Assembly (NCBI RefSeq): GCF_003346815.1
Contig: NZ_CP031217.1
Location: 2,418,001-2,482,000, forward strand
Reading direction: 5' to 3'
DNA from: Halarcobacter bivalviorum
GTDB lineage: Bacteria; Campylobacterota; Campylobacteria; Campylobacterales; Arcobacteraceae
DNA length: 64,000 bases
Both the position numbers and the translations under genes were made by a program. Positions 17,998-27,873 of the stretch are shown one piece after another (positions within the stretch are counted from its first letter, which is position 1; every line of letters starts with the position of its first letter). Under the pieces are notes generated by a model. That model did not search any database. It saw only the letters and a program-made list of their open reading frames with translations, and had not been told where the DNA came from.

Positions 17998-19179
17998 TTA
18001 CTTTAGCCACTCACTAGCATCAATTTTAAGAATATCTCCTGTTTTTGAAGAAATCTCTTTTAAAGACCAATCTTCTCCTTCTGAAACATCTGTTCCCATC
18101 CCAAAATAAAAATCATTTTTATATAATTCAAATGATCTAGCAAAAGTATCATAATCAAAAGTAAAAAGTGTTTTTAATTTATCAATTTCTTTTGTTGTTG
18201 TATGATAAACTCTATTTTTTACACCTTTTTTTGTAGTTTTTGAGGCTAAGATATAAATATCATTTTCTCTTTTTAGAATATCATTTGCTATAAAACCTTT
18301 GTCTAAATTAATTTTTTTACTAATGATTTTTTTATCTTTTAATGTAGCAATATATATTCCAAAAGGTATTGTTTGATGACTATTGTATTTATATGCTCCT
18401 ATATAAATGGCTCTTCTATCAAAACTAATAATTCTTGTTGCTCTTGAATATTTTATTTTAAATTTTGTATCAGGAAACATATCGTAAATACTAATATCAT
18501 ACCTTGGAATAAATTTTCCATTAATATATTGAGCTACACTAAAATAAGGTTTTGAAGTTCTTTTAAATTTTTTTAATGCAAACAATTGATCATCTAAATT
18601 CATAAAACTATAGACTCTGCTTCTTCCAATTTTTTGAATTTCCCAAGTTTTACCTAGATTTGTTGTAATACCAACTGCTGCACCTTCATAAAGACCTAAT
18701 CCAGCAAAAAGTTTATTATCTTTTAATACTAAATCATAAACATGTAATGCTTTAGGTATATTTCTAAATTTTTTCCAAGAATCATCATCTTTTCGAATAT
18801 AAAAATTCCCCCAATCCCAACTACCTTTTGCATCATGCCCAGGAATTAGTAATTTACTATTTAAAATCTTGAAAATATCTACTTGGTCATCATCTATTTT
18901 ACCTTCACTATAAAACTTCTCTTTTTCTAAATCATATACCATTAGATTTACAGGTCCAGAGTTTTTTGAAGGTCCTTCATTAGCACTATTTCCCGCTCCA
19001 ATAAAAAGTTTTTTATCATATACTTGTAAATCCCATGAATTACGAGAATATACATCTTCTGCTTTTTTATATTGTTTTGCATAAGGAGTTCCAAGATACT
19101 CTATTTTTTCAGTAATATCTTTTGCAAAAGAGATATTACTAAGTAAAATAGCAAAAAATAAAATCTTTATAATTCTCAT
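17998..19179 (-). CDS. Secreted beta-propeller-like protein, paralogue 2
   Basis: Exported protein of 393 residues; signal peptide ends near Ala19. The repeat pattern and motif order match the 16364-17509 product (GAGNSANEGP, LIPGHDAKG, KALHVYDLV, GRSRVYSFMN, YIGAYKYNSHQ, TFARSFELY, FYFGMGTD, TGDILKI). The two genes flank a kinase gene, so this is a dispersed duplication inside one operon. An AAAGG SD precedes the ATG. No enzyme motif is seen. A ligand-binding or structural role outside the cytoplasm is likely but unproven. Confidence 0.7.
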   Translation of the reverse strand: MRIIKILFFAILLSNISFAKDITEKIEYLGTPYAKQYKKAEDVYSRNSWDLQVYDKKLFIGAGNSANEGPSKNSGPVNLMVYDLEKEKFYSEGKIDDDQVDIFKILNSKLLIPGHDAKGSWDWGNFYIRKDDDSWKKFRNIPKALHVYDLVLKDNKLFAGLGLYEGAAVGITTNLGKTWEIQKIGRSRVYSFMNLDDQLFALKKFKRTSKPYFSVAQYINGKFIPRYDISIYDMFPDTKFKIKYSRATRIISFDRRAIYIGAYKYNSHQTIPFGIYIATLKDKKIISKKINLDKGFIANDILKRENDIYILASKTTKKGVKNRVYHTTTKEIDKLKTLFTFDYDTFARSFELYKNDFYFGMGTDVSEGEDWSLKEISSKTGDILKIDASEWLK

Positions 19180-19183
19180 TTGT

Positions 19184-21571
19184 TTACCTTTTATCTAAAT
19201 TTGCTTTATATAGTTTATGCTTTTTAACAGGACAGAAAATTCTCTTTGAGTGATCTAAGCCCTTACTTAAACCTGGTCCATCATTTACTAATAGATAATC
19301 CTTATTTATTTGTAAGAATTTAAATTTTAAATAAGATTGAACTCTTGGTAAAGAAAAATCATTTTTGCCAATAAACATATTTGCTATATCATCACTCATT
19401 TTTCCTGAAAATCCAAAGGCTACTACCTTTTTATTATTTAATACTACGTATCCTTCTAAATCTTCATTATCAAAAAGATTATAATATAAAATTGCATTTC
19501 GAGTATATTTCTCATCACTTAATCGTCCATACTTAGAACGTTGAATATTAATCCATTTATCAAAAATTTCTAAGCAAGACTTCTTATATTCTAAAGAATA
19601 TGGTAAAAATTCTATCTTTTCATTTTTTGCAATACTATTTAAATCTTGTCGTAGGTTTCTAAATTTTTTTCCACTAAGATTTTCATAGATAGAAGGGTCA
19701 TATAAATAGTCAAAAGTTTTATACTCAAAAGTGATTTTTTTCTCCATCTCTTTTAGAATAGAAACGTCTTCTTTATCTAACCAAATAATTGAAGCTTTCT
19801 TATAACCTTTATATTTAAAAATTCTTTCAAAGGCACTATTTAATTTCTCTTTTAATAATGGTAAGGTAGGTAAATATAAAGACAATTTTGGAGGATAGGT
19901 TCTATTAAACTTATCTAATAAAAATAAATTTAAAAAATCTTTTTCTTTTTCTATTAGAATTTCTCTACTTGAAGATAAAGACCAAAAATAAATAAAAGGG
20001 AAATAGTATATCCAAGCTCTCTTTTTTTCTAAGTTTATATACTTTTTAAAATCTTTGATATCATTTACTTCTAAAGTTCTTAGTTGTCGTAAAGACTCAT
20101 TTTTAGATCTCATTCTTGGTGTACTTTTAATTGTTTCTAATTTAAAACCTTCTAAATTTTTTATATATTCTATAAAAGCAGGAAGATTACTTTCAAAGAT
20201 ACCTTTTACACACAATAAGTCATTCTCTTTAATTTCATCCAGAACCTCATCTTTTATATTTTCAAAATCTATACTATGATTTTTCCAAATTGATTTATCC
20301 TCTAAGACATTGATATGTTCACTAAATTTTTCAACACTATATAAAACATCTAAGCCAGAAGCCTTGATTAACGTTTGAAAATATTTAGAATCAATTAATT
20401 GCATCTCTCCATCTTTGTAATCTACAAATTCTGAAGTCAATAAAATTTTTCTATTTATTTCTTCATTTGAAATTAACTTTAATGTTTTAAAAAAACTTAT
20501 ATATCCTTCTATTCCACCTCTATTACTTTGGTCATATAAAAAAAATGATTTATTTTTATAAGAAGCTTTATAAAAAACACCACTACTTTTTAAATTTTCT
20601 ATATTATAAAAACTATTTGCTGCTTCATGAATATCAAATCCTAAATGATAAGTACAAAGAAGAACTCCTAAAGAGTTTGTTGGAGCATATTCTTCTAAAA
20701 AAGGCACTCTATAAGCTACTACTTTATTTTCAATTTTTGCAATTACATCCCAACCAAAATTTTTAAATTTTTTATATAAGATATATGCATTATTTGAAGG
20801 TTTTGTACCATATGTTTTAATTGTGAGATTTTTATATTTACTAAGTTCTTTTTGAATTTTAGAATAATGTTTATCATCTGCATTTACTAAAAATTTACTA
20901 TTTTCATCTAATGAAGTAGCAATTGATAATTTATTTTCAATTATCTTTTCAATTGTTTTAAATCTTTCAATATGCTCATGTCCAATAGATGTTAATACAG
21001 CAATATTGGGTTTTATTAGTTTACTTCGTCTTTGAATTTTACTTTTATTAGCAACAGGGATTTCCATTAAAAAGGCTTTATTCTGTTTTTTTAATGAAGC
21101 TAAATTACAATAATTACTTGCAGTATAATTTGCACTATTTAATCTTGTATAAGTAGAAGCTTGATTTTTAATTACATGATATAAATGTGATTTAAAGCCT
21201 GTTTTTCCATAACTTCCAGTTATTAATACTTTTTTAGCTTCTGTTTTTAAACTTGCAAATTCAGCTAGTTTCTTTAAAGCTTGATAGGTATTTTCAACTC
21301 TCAGTATAGGAATTTTTGTATTAATCTCTAAATCATTTTTTACAATTAAAGCACTTACTCCTTTTTTTATAGCTCTAGTAATTTTATTTTCATTATTTCT
21401 ATAAGCTTTAGGGTTGTGCCAATTATCAGAGATAACAACAAAAGCATTACCTTCTTTTAAATAATGATAAGTATGATGAAACTCATTTATTTTTAGATTA
21501 TCATCATAATTTTCCCAATAGCCATCAACTATTTCTGCTATTTCTTTAGGAGTAAAAAATAGTTGTTCCAT
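19184..21571 (-). CDS. Mur ligase-like / DUF2156 (GNAT-fold) fusion protein
   Basis: About 795 residues. The N-terminal half follows MurF order: an N-terminal uridine-domain-like part, then the ATP-binding centre with P-loop GSYGKTG, NSANYTASN, a TSIGHEH metal site and a C-terminal ligase domain with YDQSNRGG. About residues 490-795 resemble the DUF2156/phosphatidylglycerol lysyltransferase C-terminal fold, ending VNDGPGLSKGLDHSKR. Together they could activate a carboxylate, join it to an amine, and transfer an aminoacyl group. I prefer the ATG at 21571, one base after the upstream stop; a GTG at 21589 would overlap the upstream gene by 17 bases. Substrates unknown. Confidence 0.75.
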   Translation of the reverse strand: MEQLFFTPKEIAEIVDGYWENYDDNLKINEFHHTYHYLKEGNAFVVISDNWHNPKAYRNNENKITRAIKKGVSALIVKNDLEINTKIPILRVENTYQALKKLAEFASLKTEAKKVLITGSYGKTGFKSHLYHVIKNQASTYTRLNSANYTASNYCNLASLKKQNKAFLMEIPVANKSKIQRRSKLIKPNIAVLTSIGHEHIERFKTIEKIIENKLSIATSLDENSKFLVNADDKHYSKIQKELSKYKNLTIKTYGTKPSNNAYILYKKFKNFGWDVIAKIENKVVAYRVPFLEEYAPTNSLGVLLCTYHLGFDIHEAANSFYNIENLKSSGVFYKASYKNKSFFLYDQSNRGGIEGYISFFKTLKLISNEEINRKILLTSEFVDYKDGEMQLIDSKYFQTLIKASGLDVLYSVEKFSEHINVLEDKSIWKNHSIDFENIKDEVLDEIKENDLLCVKGIFESNLPAFIEYIKNLEGFKLETIKSTPRMRSKNESLRQLRTLEVNDIKDFKKYINLEKKRAWIYYFPFIYFWSLSSSREILIEKEKDFLNLFLLDKFNRTYPPKLSLYLPTLPLLKEKLNSAFERIFKYKGYKKASIIWLDKEDVSILKEMEKKITFEYKTFDYLYDPSIYENLSGKKFRNLRQDLNSIAKNEKIEFLPYSLEYKKSCLEIFDKWINIQRSKYGRLSDEKYTRNAILYYNLFDNEDLEGYVVLNNKKVVAFGFSGKMSDDIANMFIGKNDFSLPRVQSYLKFKFLQINKDYLLVNDGPGLSKGLDHSKRIFCPVKKHKLYKANLDKR

Positions 21572-21572
21572 A

Positions 21573-24500
21573 TCAAATATCCAGCTCACTTATATATCTG
21601 TCAATATATTTTTCAAAATAAGTAGGGAATCCTGAAAGGGTATAACCAACTCTTGGATTAATCTCAAAAATTTTAGGAATATTATTTTCTATTTTAAAAT
21701 TAATACTACACTGGCAATAATCATCATTACTACTTAAATAAGATACTATTTCTTCAAAAAGCTCTAAAAAAGGAGTTTCACAATATTCTACTTTAATAGT
21801 TTCTTTTTTTTCTGCTTGTAAAACATAAAAATCTTTTTCCACTTTTTTACTAAAAGTAAAATCTTCAATAATCTTCCCTTTTTTCATAAAAATAGTAGTT
21901 GCATACTCTACCTTACTAGGTAAATATTCAGATATTATTAGATTCTTATCTTTAAAAGTAATCTCATCTTTTGAGTAAGCTATAAAAATACCTCTTCCTG
22001 CTCCACCTGAAATAGTTTTTACAATACAAGGATAGATAACTTCATTTTCATTAGAATAATATTTTGGAACATATTGCTCATATCCTTTTTGAAGCATTAA
22101 ATCATAAAACAGTTTTTTATCGACAAAGTGTTTTAATGTTTTTTGAGTATTAACTAAAAATTTCAAACCTTTTTCTTTTAAAAGTTTTTCATTTTTAGCA
22201 ATTGCTTTTTGAGCAGAATAGTTATTTCCAAATAAGATATTGATTTTATTATCTAGTGCAAAATCAATTACTTTTTTTATATCACTAAAACTTGTATGAT
22301 AAGCTTCTATAAAAGAACATTTTTTTAATGTACTTTGCCACTTATCTGCAAAGAGTATTTTATTTTTACTCTTTTTATGTTTCTCTATTCCTAAATGTTT
22401 TAAAACCATATCTTCCAATAATCTTTTTTCATGTAAATAAACACTCACATAATGATCACAATTTTTATAAGAAAAAAGTTTTATTCTTTTATCATCTAAA
22501 TATAAAGCATGAACTTCATCCAAAGGGACACTTTCAGAATAGTGAATTTCAATTTTATTATTAATATTACTATTTTTATAAAGTTCTTTTATATTTAAAT
22601 ATTTTGTATATTTTTCATTTACTTTACTTAACTCTTTATTCCATCTTTTATCAGAAAACTTTTTTCTTGTTTTATTATCAATAAAAGTTTGAGGAGAGAA
22701 GGCTAAAACATTAGTTACATTTAAAAGTTTTCCTGCAATTAAAGCCATATATCCACCCATTGAAGAGCCAATACAAAGTATTTTTTTATAATTGCCTTTT
22801 TTTATAAAATAACTTAATAGATTTACTATTTCATCAATACTATTTGCAATTACATTTGAGCCATTGTGATACCAAGAATCTGAATTATCTAAAATAAAAA
22901 TCTTATTTGTAATTACTTCATTTGTAATAAAAGGATAACGAGAATTAAATACTCCACCTAAATGTCCTCCATATCCAGAAAAAGAGATTACTAAAATATC
23001 ACTTTTCATTTCAAAATCAAAAAGATGAGTTAGCTTTTCATTATGAGTTGTTCTACCAAAATATTCATAATTATGTTTTATTTTTTCAACAAATTCATAA
23101 GTTGGAATGAAACATTTATTTTTAGTATCATAAAGTTCTAAAATATTTTTATGAAAATTAGAATTGCTATTTGGTTTTATTTTATACTGATTAATATCAT
23201 CCGTATAAATAATTAAATATCTTTCATAAGTAAGAATATTTTCTAAAGCTTTTATATCTTTTAAATTGGGGTTTCCATTTAATAAAATAGTTTTGCTTTG
23301 AGAATTCCAAACTGTTGTTTTTAAAAATTCAAGATTTTCAAGACCTTTTAAAGAAACTAGTTTATTATGTGCAACAGATAATAAACCATAAACTTTTTTC
23401 AAATTATTTAATTCTTCTAAACTTTTTATTGAATTAGAAGATAAAGAAAGACTAGCAACAACTGTTGTTAAATACTCTAATCCTTTTAAAGAAGTTAAGT
23501 TATTATTATGTAAATATAAAGAAGATCCCGTATGTTCTAAACCTCTTAAAAAAGCAATACTTCTTAATTTCTTATTTGAAGTAATCTTAATATAACCATC
23601 TATTCTTTTTATTTTTAAAAAAAATTTACTTAGAGCATATATATTTTCTAAACTTTCATTATGTGTTATTTCAATATTTTTTACATATTCTAAAGAATGA
23701 AAACCATTAATTTCTTCAAGAACTTTATTATCACTAATCTTTAAAGTCCCAGATATCTGTTTTATTCTATTGAATCCATCTAATATTTTTAAATTAGTAT
23801 CAGAGATAATTAAATCTCCTTCAATCATATGAAGATTATCATAACTATTGTAGTGATAGGTTTCCACTTCTAAATTATGTAAGACATTTTTTTTACTTTC
23901 TCTTATTATATAAAGTTCGATTACTTCTAAAAAAACTCTTATCTCTTTTTTATTTTTTAAATCTACATTCTCAAAAGTTTTTAATAATGCATTTAAAACA
24001 TAAAGATTATTTATTATTGATTTTTTCTGTATTTTTTCTATTTTTAATTCAGCTAATAATTCTTTCTCTTCTAGTTCACAATTTAAAAGAAAATTCTTAA
24101 TAAAAGAAGATAAATCATCAACATAAAAAAATAGTTTTCTAAAAAAATATTCTGCATCATGAGCTCTTAATAAAAGAGAATCTAACTCTTCTATTGTTTG
24201 AGGTAATATCTCATCTTTCATCTGTCGTTTATGAATTAAATTTTGACTCCATCTAGCTAAGCCTTCCATAAACCACATATTATTAAAATTACAGTAGTTA
24301 TATTGAAAAACATGAAATAATTCATGTATTGGAGTTGCTGTATCTTCTATCAAATCATTATGAATTTGGATTTTAACAGCCTTACCTTTCATATCTTCTT
24401 CTAAAAAGTATTCACTATTATCTACAAGTTCTGAAGCTACCAAACCTTTTTGTTTAGGTATATCTACTATTAATATATCAATAAACTCAGCACCTTTATC

Positions 24501-24746
24501 AAAATAAATCCCTTCTTTTAGTGGATTTCTTAACTTAAGTTTTTTTGTATATATTTCATTTGCTTGGAAGAAAAGTTTAAAAATATTTATTATGTAATCA
24601 GGAATATCTTTTTTATAGCTAAATTTTAAGTTAGCAGGTGTTTTATCATCTTTTGAAAGATTATAAAAAATTCTAAAAGGGTTACTTATAAAACAGTATT
24701 CATACTCTTTTTTTACAAAACTAATATTTTTAAAATTAACTTTCAT
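21573..24746 (-). CDS. Peptidase-like / LRR / alpha-beta hydrolase / ATP-grasp fusion protein
   Basis: 1057 residues without a signal peptide. Residues 1-290 carry a gluzincin site, HELFH at 141-145 and Glu161 in FMEGLARW, matching the secreted peptidase of this operon. Residues about 300-510 are leucine-rich or receptor-L-like repeats (GLEYL, NNLTSLKG, NKLVSLKGLE). Residues about 580-790 look like an alpha/beta hydrolase with nucleophile Ser662 in GSSMGG. Residues about 800-1057 look like an ATP-grasp ligase, with a lysine in PCIVKTISGGAGRG and the metal ligands in FEINPRVG. ATP-grasp and Mur-ligase chemistry side by side recalls cyanophycin-type synthesis. Start is supported by GAAAGG; the next gene follows at once. 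Confidence 0.72.
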   Translation of the reverse strand: MKVNFKNISFVKKEYEYCFISNPFRIFYNLSKDDKTPANLKFSYKKDIPDYIINIFKLFFQANEIYTKKLKLRNPLKEGIYFDKGAEFIDILIVDIPKQKGLVASELVDNSEYFLEEDMKGKAVKIQIHNDLIEDTATPIHELFHVFQYNYCNFNNMWFMEGLARWSQNLIHKRQMKDEILPQTIEELDSLLLRAHDAEYFFRKLFFYVDDLSSFIKNFLLNCELEEKELLAELKIEKIQKKSIINNLYVLNALLKTFENVDLKNKKEIRVFLEVIELYIIRESKKNVLHNLEVETYHYNSYDNLHMIEGDLIISDTNLKILDGFNRIKQISGTLKISDNKVLEEINGFHSLEYVKNIEITHNESLENIYALSKFFLKIKRIDGYIKITSNKKLRSIAFLRGLEHTGSSLYLHNNNLTSLKGLEYLTTVVASLSLSSNSIKSLEELNNLKKVYGLLSVAHNKLVSLKGLENLEFLKTTVWNSQSKTILLNGNPNLKDIKALENILTYERYLIIYTDDINQYKIKPNSNSNFHKNILELYDTKNKCFIPTYEFVEKIKHNYEYFGRTTHNEKLTHLFDFEMKSDILVISFSGYGGHLGGVFNSRYPFITNEVITNKIFILDNSDSWYHNGSNVIANSIDEIVNLLSYFIKKGNYKKILCIGSSMGGYMALIAGKLLNVTNVLAFSPQTFIDNKTRKKFSDKRWNKELSKVNEKYTKYLNIKELYKNSNINNKIEIHYSESVPLDEVHALYLDDKRIKLFSYKNCDHYVSVYLHEKRLLEDMVLKHLGIEKHKKSKNKILFADKWQSTLKKCSFIEAYHTSFSDIKKVIDFALDNKINILFGNNYSAQKAIAKNEKLLKEKGLKFLVNTQKTLKHFVDKKLFYDLMLQKGYEQYVPKYYSNENEVIYPCIVKTISGGAGRGIFIAYSKDEITFKDKNLIISEYLPSKVEYATTIFMKKGKIIEDFTFSKKVEKDFYVLQAEKKETIKVEYCETPFLELFEEIVSYLSSNDDYCQCSINFKIENNIPKIFEINPRVGYTLSGFPTYFEKYIDRYISELDI

Positions 24747-27700
24747 TTAGAACCTTTCTAATAAAGGCTCTAAAATATCTTTATATAATTCACTTTTTTT
24801 AAAATCTGTTGCTGTTATATAATTGTTTGCATTAATAAAATCAATAAATTTACCATAGTCAAAACTTACCCATCCTAAGCCCCAAGTTCTGCCTTCAAAT
24901 TTTTTATCAAAATTTAAACTATTTATAAATTTTTTTAAGGAAATTCTATCGTTTTCATTCATCTTTGAAACTTTATATTTCCCATTCTCTTTTTCATATT
25001 TTACAAATCCAATATGAAGATTTAAAGTTGCTACTTCAATATGTAAAAGATACTCTTTATTTCCAAAGTAATAGAAACTTCCAAAAAGCTGTTTTTTAGG
25101 TAATTCTACTTTTTTATCTAAATTATTAAACCACATTTCACAATATTCTTCATTATAAACGTATGATTTCATACCTGTACTTTTTATATCTTCATTTACA
25201 TTTACTAGCTTTTTTGAAATAAAATATTTATCTATAGTTGTAAAAAATTCTAATAATAAAGTTTTTCTAAATTCTGTAAAATTTTTATACTTTGAAAGAG
25301 ATTCTTTAAAACTATTTGCAGTTAATTCATATTTATATAATAAATCATTTATTTTTATTGTTGAATTCTCTAATTCAAACATTGTTACTAAAGATTTATA
25401 TTCATTTATTTTTTTATCTGTTAATTTATAATCATTTATTCTATAATCAAAGATACTTCTATCTTTCATTTTTAAAATTCTATCTGATACTCTTCCTAGA
25501 TATAAATAAGCACTTCCTATTATAAATAATAAATCACCACCTTTTATATCTAAATATAAGCTTTTCGCAAGAACATCAATATCTTCTTCATGAGAAACTA
25601 AAATATTTTTATTTTCTAAATTTTCATGAACATAATTCATAAAGTTACCTGTTGTATATAACCTATCAATATTACTTTCATTAATTAGTTTTGCTAACTC
25701 AGAATGAGACTCTTGAGTCCATGAAGAATCTTTTTTAATTGAAATCCCACCAACTAAAGCAATTATCTTCCCTGGTACTTTAAAGTTCTTTAAATCATTA
25801 AAAGCTGATTTCATTCCATGAATTCCACCTCTTCTACTTTGGTCATAAAATAAAACATCTCCTGATTTTTTAGAAATTTTTATTACTCTTCCCATAGTTT
25901 CAAATGGTTCAATTCCTTCAAAATCTTTAGCAGCTTTTAAAACATCAAATCCCATCTCTTTTACGGCTAATAAAATCCCAACACTTGCTAATGGTGCATG
26001 TTGTTGTATCATAGGAACAAAATATTTAACTTTTATTCCATCAATATTAGCTTCCACTTTCCAACCAATATTTTTTGAATCAAAAGTTTGTTTTAAAAGT
26101 TGTGCCTTATCACTCTTTGTAATACCATAACTTATAATTTCAACATTTGGTTTTCTTTTATAAATTGCATTTAATAATTTTGGATAATGTTCTATATTTG
26201 AATTTACAATACATTTTCCACCTTCTTTTAAACCTTCAACAACAGAAGATTTTGCAATCATAATATTTTCAATAGTTTTGTGCATATCCATATGGTTTGG
26301 ACCAATATTTGTAAAAAAGCATAAATTAGGATTTACCATCATTGCTCTTTCAACTCTATATGCTTCATCACTTCCCACTGAAACCTCATTGATTTCAACT
26401 TTATCATCTACTTCTAAATTGATTAAAGATCTTAAAACAGGTACTTCTGTATTTGCACTATTTAATACAGCATGAGTTTTTATTTGTTTATTTAAAATAT
26501 GATGGAATTGTACTTTTGCACCAGTTTTCCCCTCTGTTCCTGTTACTAAAACAGTATAAGGATTATGCTCTTGTCTTACTTTTATTGCACACTGTTTAAA
26601 AGCTTCAAAACAATCATCAACTAATAAAACTGGTAAATGCTCAACATACTTTAAATATTTTTTATCATCAATAACAACTGCTTTTATATCTTTTTTAAGA
26701 ACTTTTTTAAGCTCATGCATAGGATCTTTTTTCTCTTTTATCCAGTCTCTTATTGCCATTGTGAAATAGATATTTCCACTATAATAAGTTCCGTAAGTTC
26801 CCACACCTGTAAAAGTCATACTATCATTAATATCTGTTAGCCAAACACCTCTTGTATATTCAACTAATTTAGTAGGAGATAAAAAAATCTCTTTAAAAGA
26901 ATCTATTTTTTCTTTTAAAACTAAAGACATTTCCACAAACTTTTCTCTATTTTCAGGTTCCATATCTAATATTGAATAATTAAATAAAGAGATTTCAGGA
27001 TTTTTTATTAGTTCTAAAGTTCTTTTCATCCCTTTTTTTACTTCTTCTATCCATTGGTCATGAGATACTTCATTATCTAGATTAGGATTATCTAATAATG
27101 CTGGAGGAAAACCATTAAACATCAAAAGATGAGATAAAGTTACACAAGAGAAAGTTCTACTATTACCATCAGGGAAAGGGTGTAATAATTCAAGTTCTCT
27201 TGGTACTAAAGATATAACTCTTAATTTTTCTTCATCAGTTTTTGCTTTTTTTATATTTTTATTATATCTATCAACTATCTCTTCCATTTTTGAAACCATT
27301 AACATTTGAACTGAATGTTTAGCTTCATAAAACTCATGTAAACTTAGTTTCCCTTCTAAAGCTTCTACTTGTTTCTTATCTAGATTAGGGTACCAGTTTC
27401 GATAATTAATTTTTCCATCTTTTAACATAAAGTCATAAACTTCATCTACATTTAACTCATCTGCTGTTTTACCCCATTGTTTTGAGTTAAAAATTGCAGT
27501 ACCATCTCCTTTTCTCAACTCAAAAACTTCTACTAAATGCTCATAAGTTGTTGATTTAGCAAAAAAAGGCATCCCAGAATTTAAATATCTTATATCTCCT
27601 GGACTTGATTTTAAATTTGTTGTTTCTACACTTAACATACAAATCTTATGAAGCTCTCTTAAATATGTAGCTTTTAAACCATTTGAAATATCAAAGTTGT

Positions 27701-27860
27701 CAAGCATATGACAAAAACCATTTAATAAAGCAGGAACACTTCCTCTTTCACCACCTTCATATCCAACCCAGCCATTATATTTTTTTTGAAATCTTCCATC
27801 AACAAAAAATCTCCAAAATTGTGATATATCAAATTGTTTTAAATATTTAATTCCAGACAT
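24747..27860 (-). CDS. Fic-like domain / Mur ligase fusion protein
   Basis: 1037 residues. The N-terminal third has a Fic-type core with HPFPDGNSR at 227-235; canonical Fic is HPFxxGNGR, so the second glycine is serine. Residues about 430-800 are a Mur ligase: P-loop GTEGKTG (441-447), LNSANTEVP, NIGPNHMDMHK as a metal and substrate site, and FYDQSRRGGIHG, all parallel to the 795-residue Mur protein of the operon. Residues 800-1037 are unrecognised. No D-alanine or UDP-MurNAc signature is evident. It may AMPylate or otherwise modify a partner and ligate an amine to a carboxylate. Start has an AAGGGA SD. Confidence 0.74.
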   Translation of the reverse strand: MSGIKYLKQFDISQFWRFFVDGRFQKKYNGWVGYEGGERGSVPALLNGFCHMLDNFDISNGLKATYLRELHKICMLSVETTNLKSSPGDIRYLNSGMPFFAKSTTYEHLVEVFELRKGDGTAIFNSKQWGKTADELNVDEVYDFMLKDGKINYRNWYPNLDKKQVEALEGKLSLHEFYEAKHSVQMLMVSKMEEIVDRYNKNIKKAKTDEEKLRVISLVPRELELLHPFPDGNSRTFSCVTLSHLLMFNGFPPALLDNPNLDNEVSHDQWIEEVKKGMKRTLELIKNPEISLFNYSILDMEPENREKFVEMSLVLKEKIDSFKEIFLSPTKLVEYTRGVWLTDINDSMTFTGVGTYGTYYSGNIYFTMAIRDWIKEKKDPMHELKKVLKKDIKAVVIDDKKYLKYVEHLPVLLVDDCFEAFKQCAIKVRQEHNPYTVLVTGTEGKTGAKVQFHHILNKQIKTHAVLNSANTEVPVLRSLINLEVDDKVEINEVSVGSDEAYRVERAMMVNPNLCFFTNIGPNHMDMHKTIENIMIAKSSVVEGLKEGGKCIVNSNIEHYPKLLNAIYKRKPNVEIISYGITKSDKAQLLKQTFDSKNIGWKVEANIDGIKVKYFVPMIQQHAPLASVGILLAVKEMGFDVLKAAKDFEGIEPFETMGRVIKISKKSGDVLFYDQSRRGGIHGMKSAFNDLKNFKVPGKIIALVGGISIKKDSSWTQESHSELAKLINESNIDRLYTTGNFMNYVHENLENKNILVSHEEDIDVLAKSLYLDIKGGDLLFIIGSAYLYLGRVSDRILKMKDRSIFDYRINDYKLTDKKINEYKSLVTMFELENSTIKINDLLYKYELTANSFKESLSKYKNFTEFRKTLLLEFFTTIDKYFISKKLVNVNEDIKSTGMKSYVYNEEYCEMWFNNLDKKVELPKKQLFGSFYYFGNKEYLLHIEVATLNLHIGFVKYEKENGKYKVSKMNENDRISLKKFINSLNFDKKFEGRTWGLGWVSFDYGKFIDFINANNYITATDFKKSELYKDILEPLLERF

Positions 27861-27873
27861 ATTAATACTTCCC

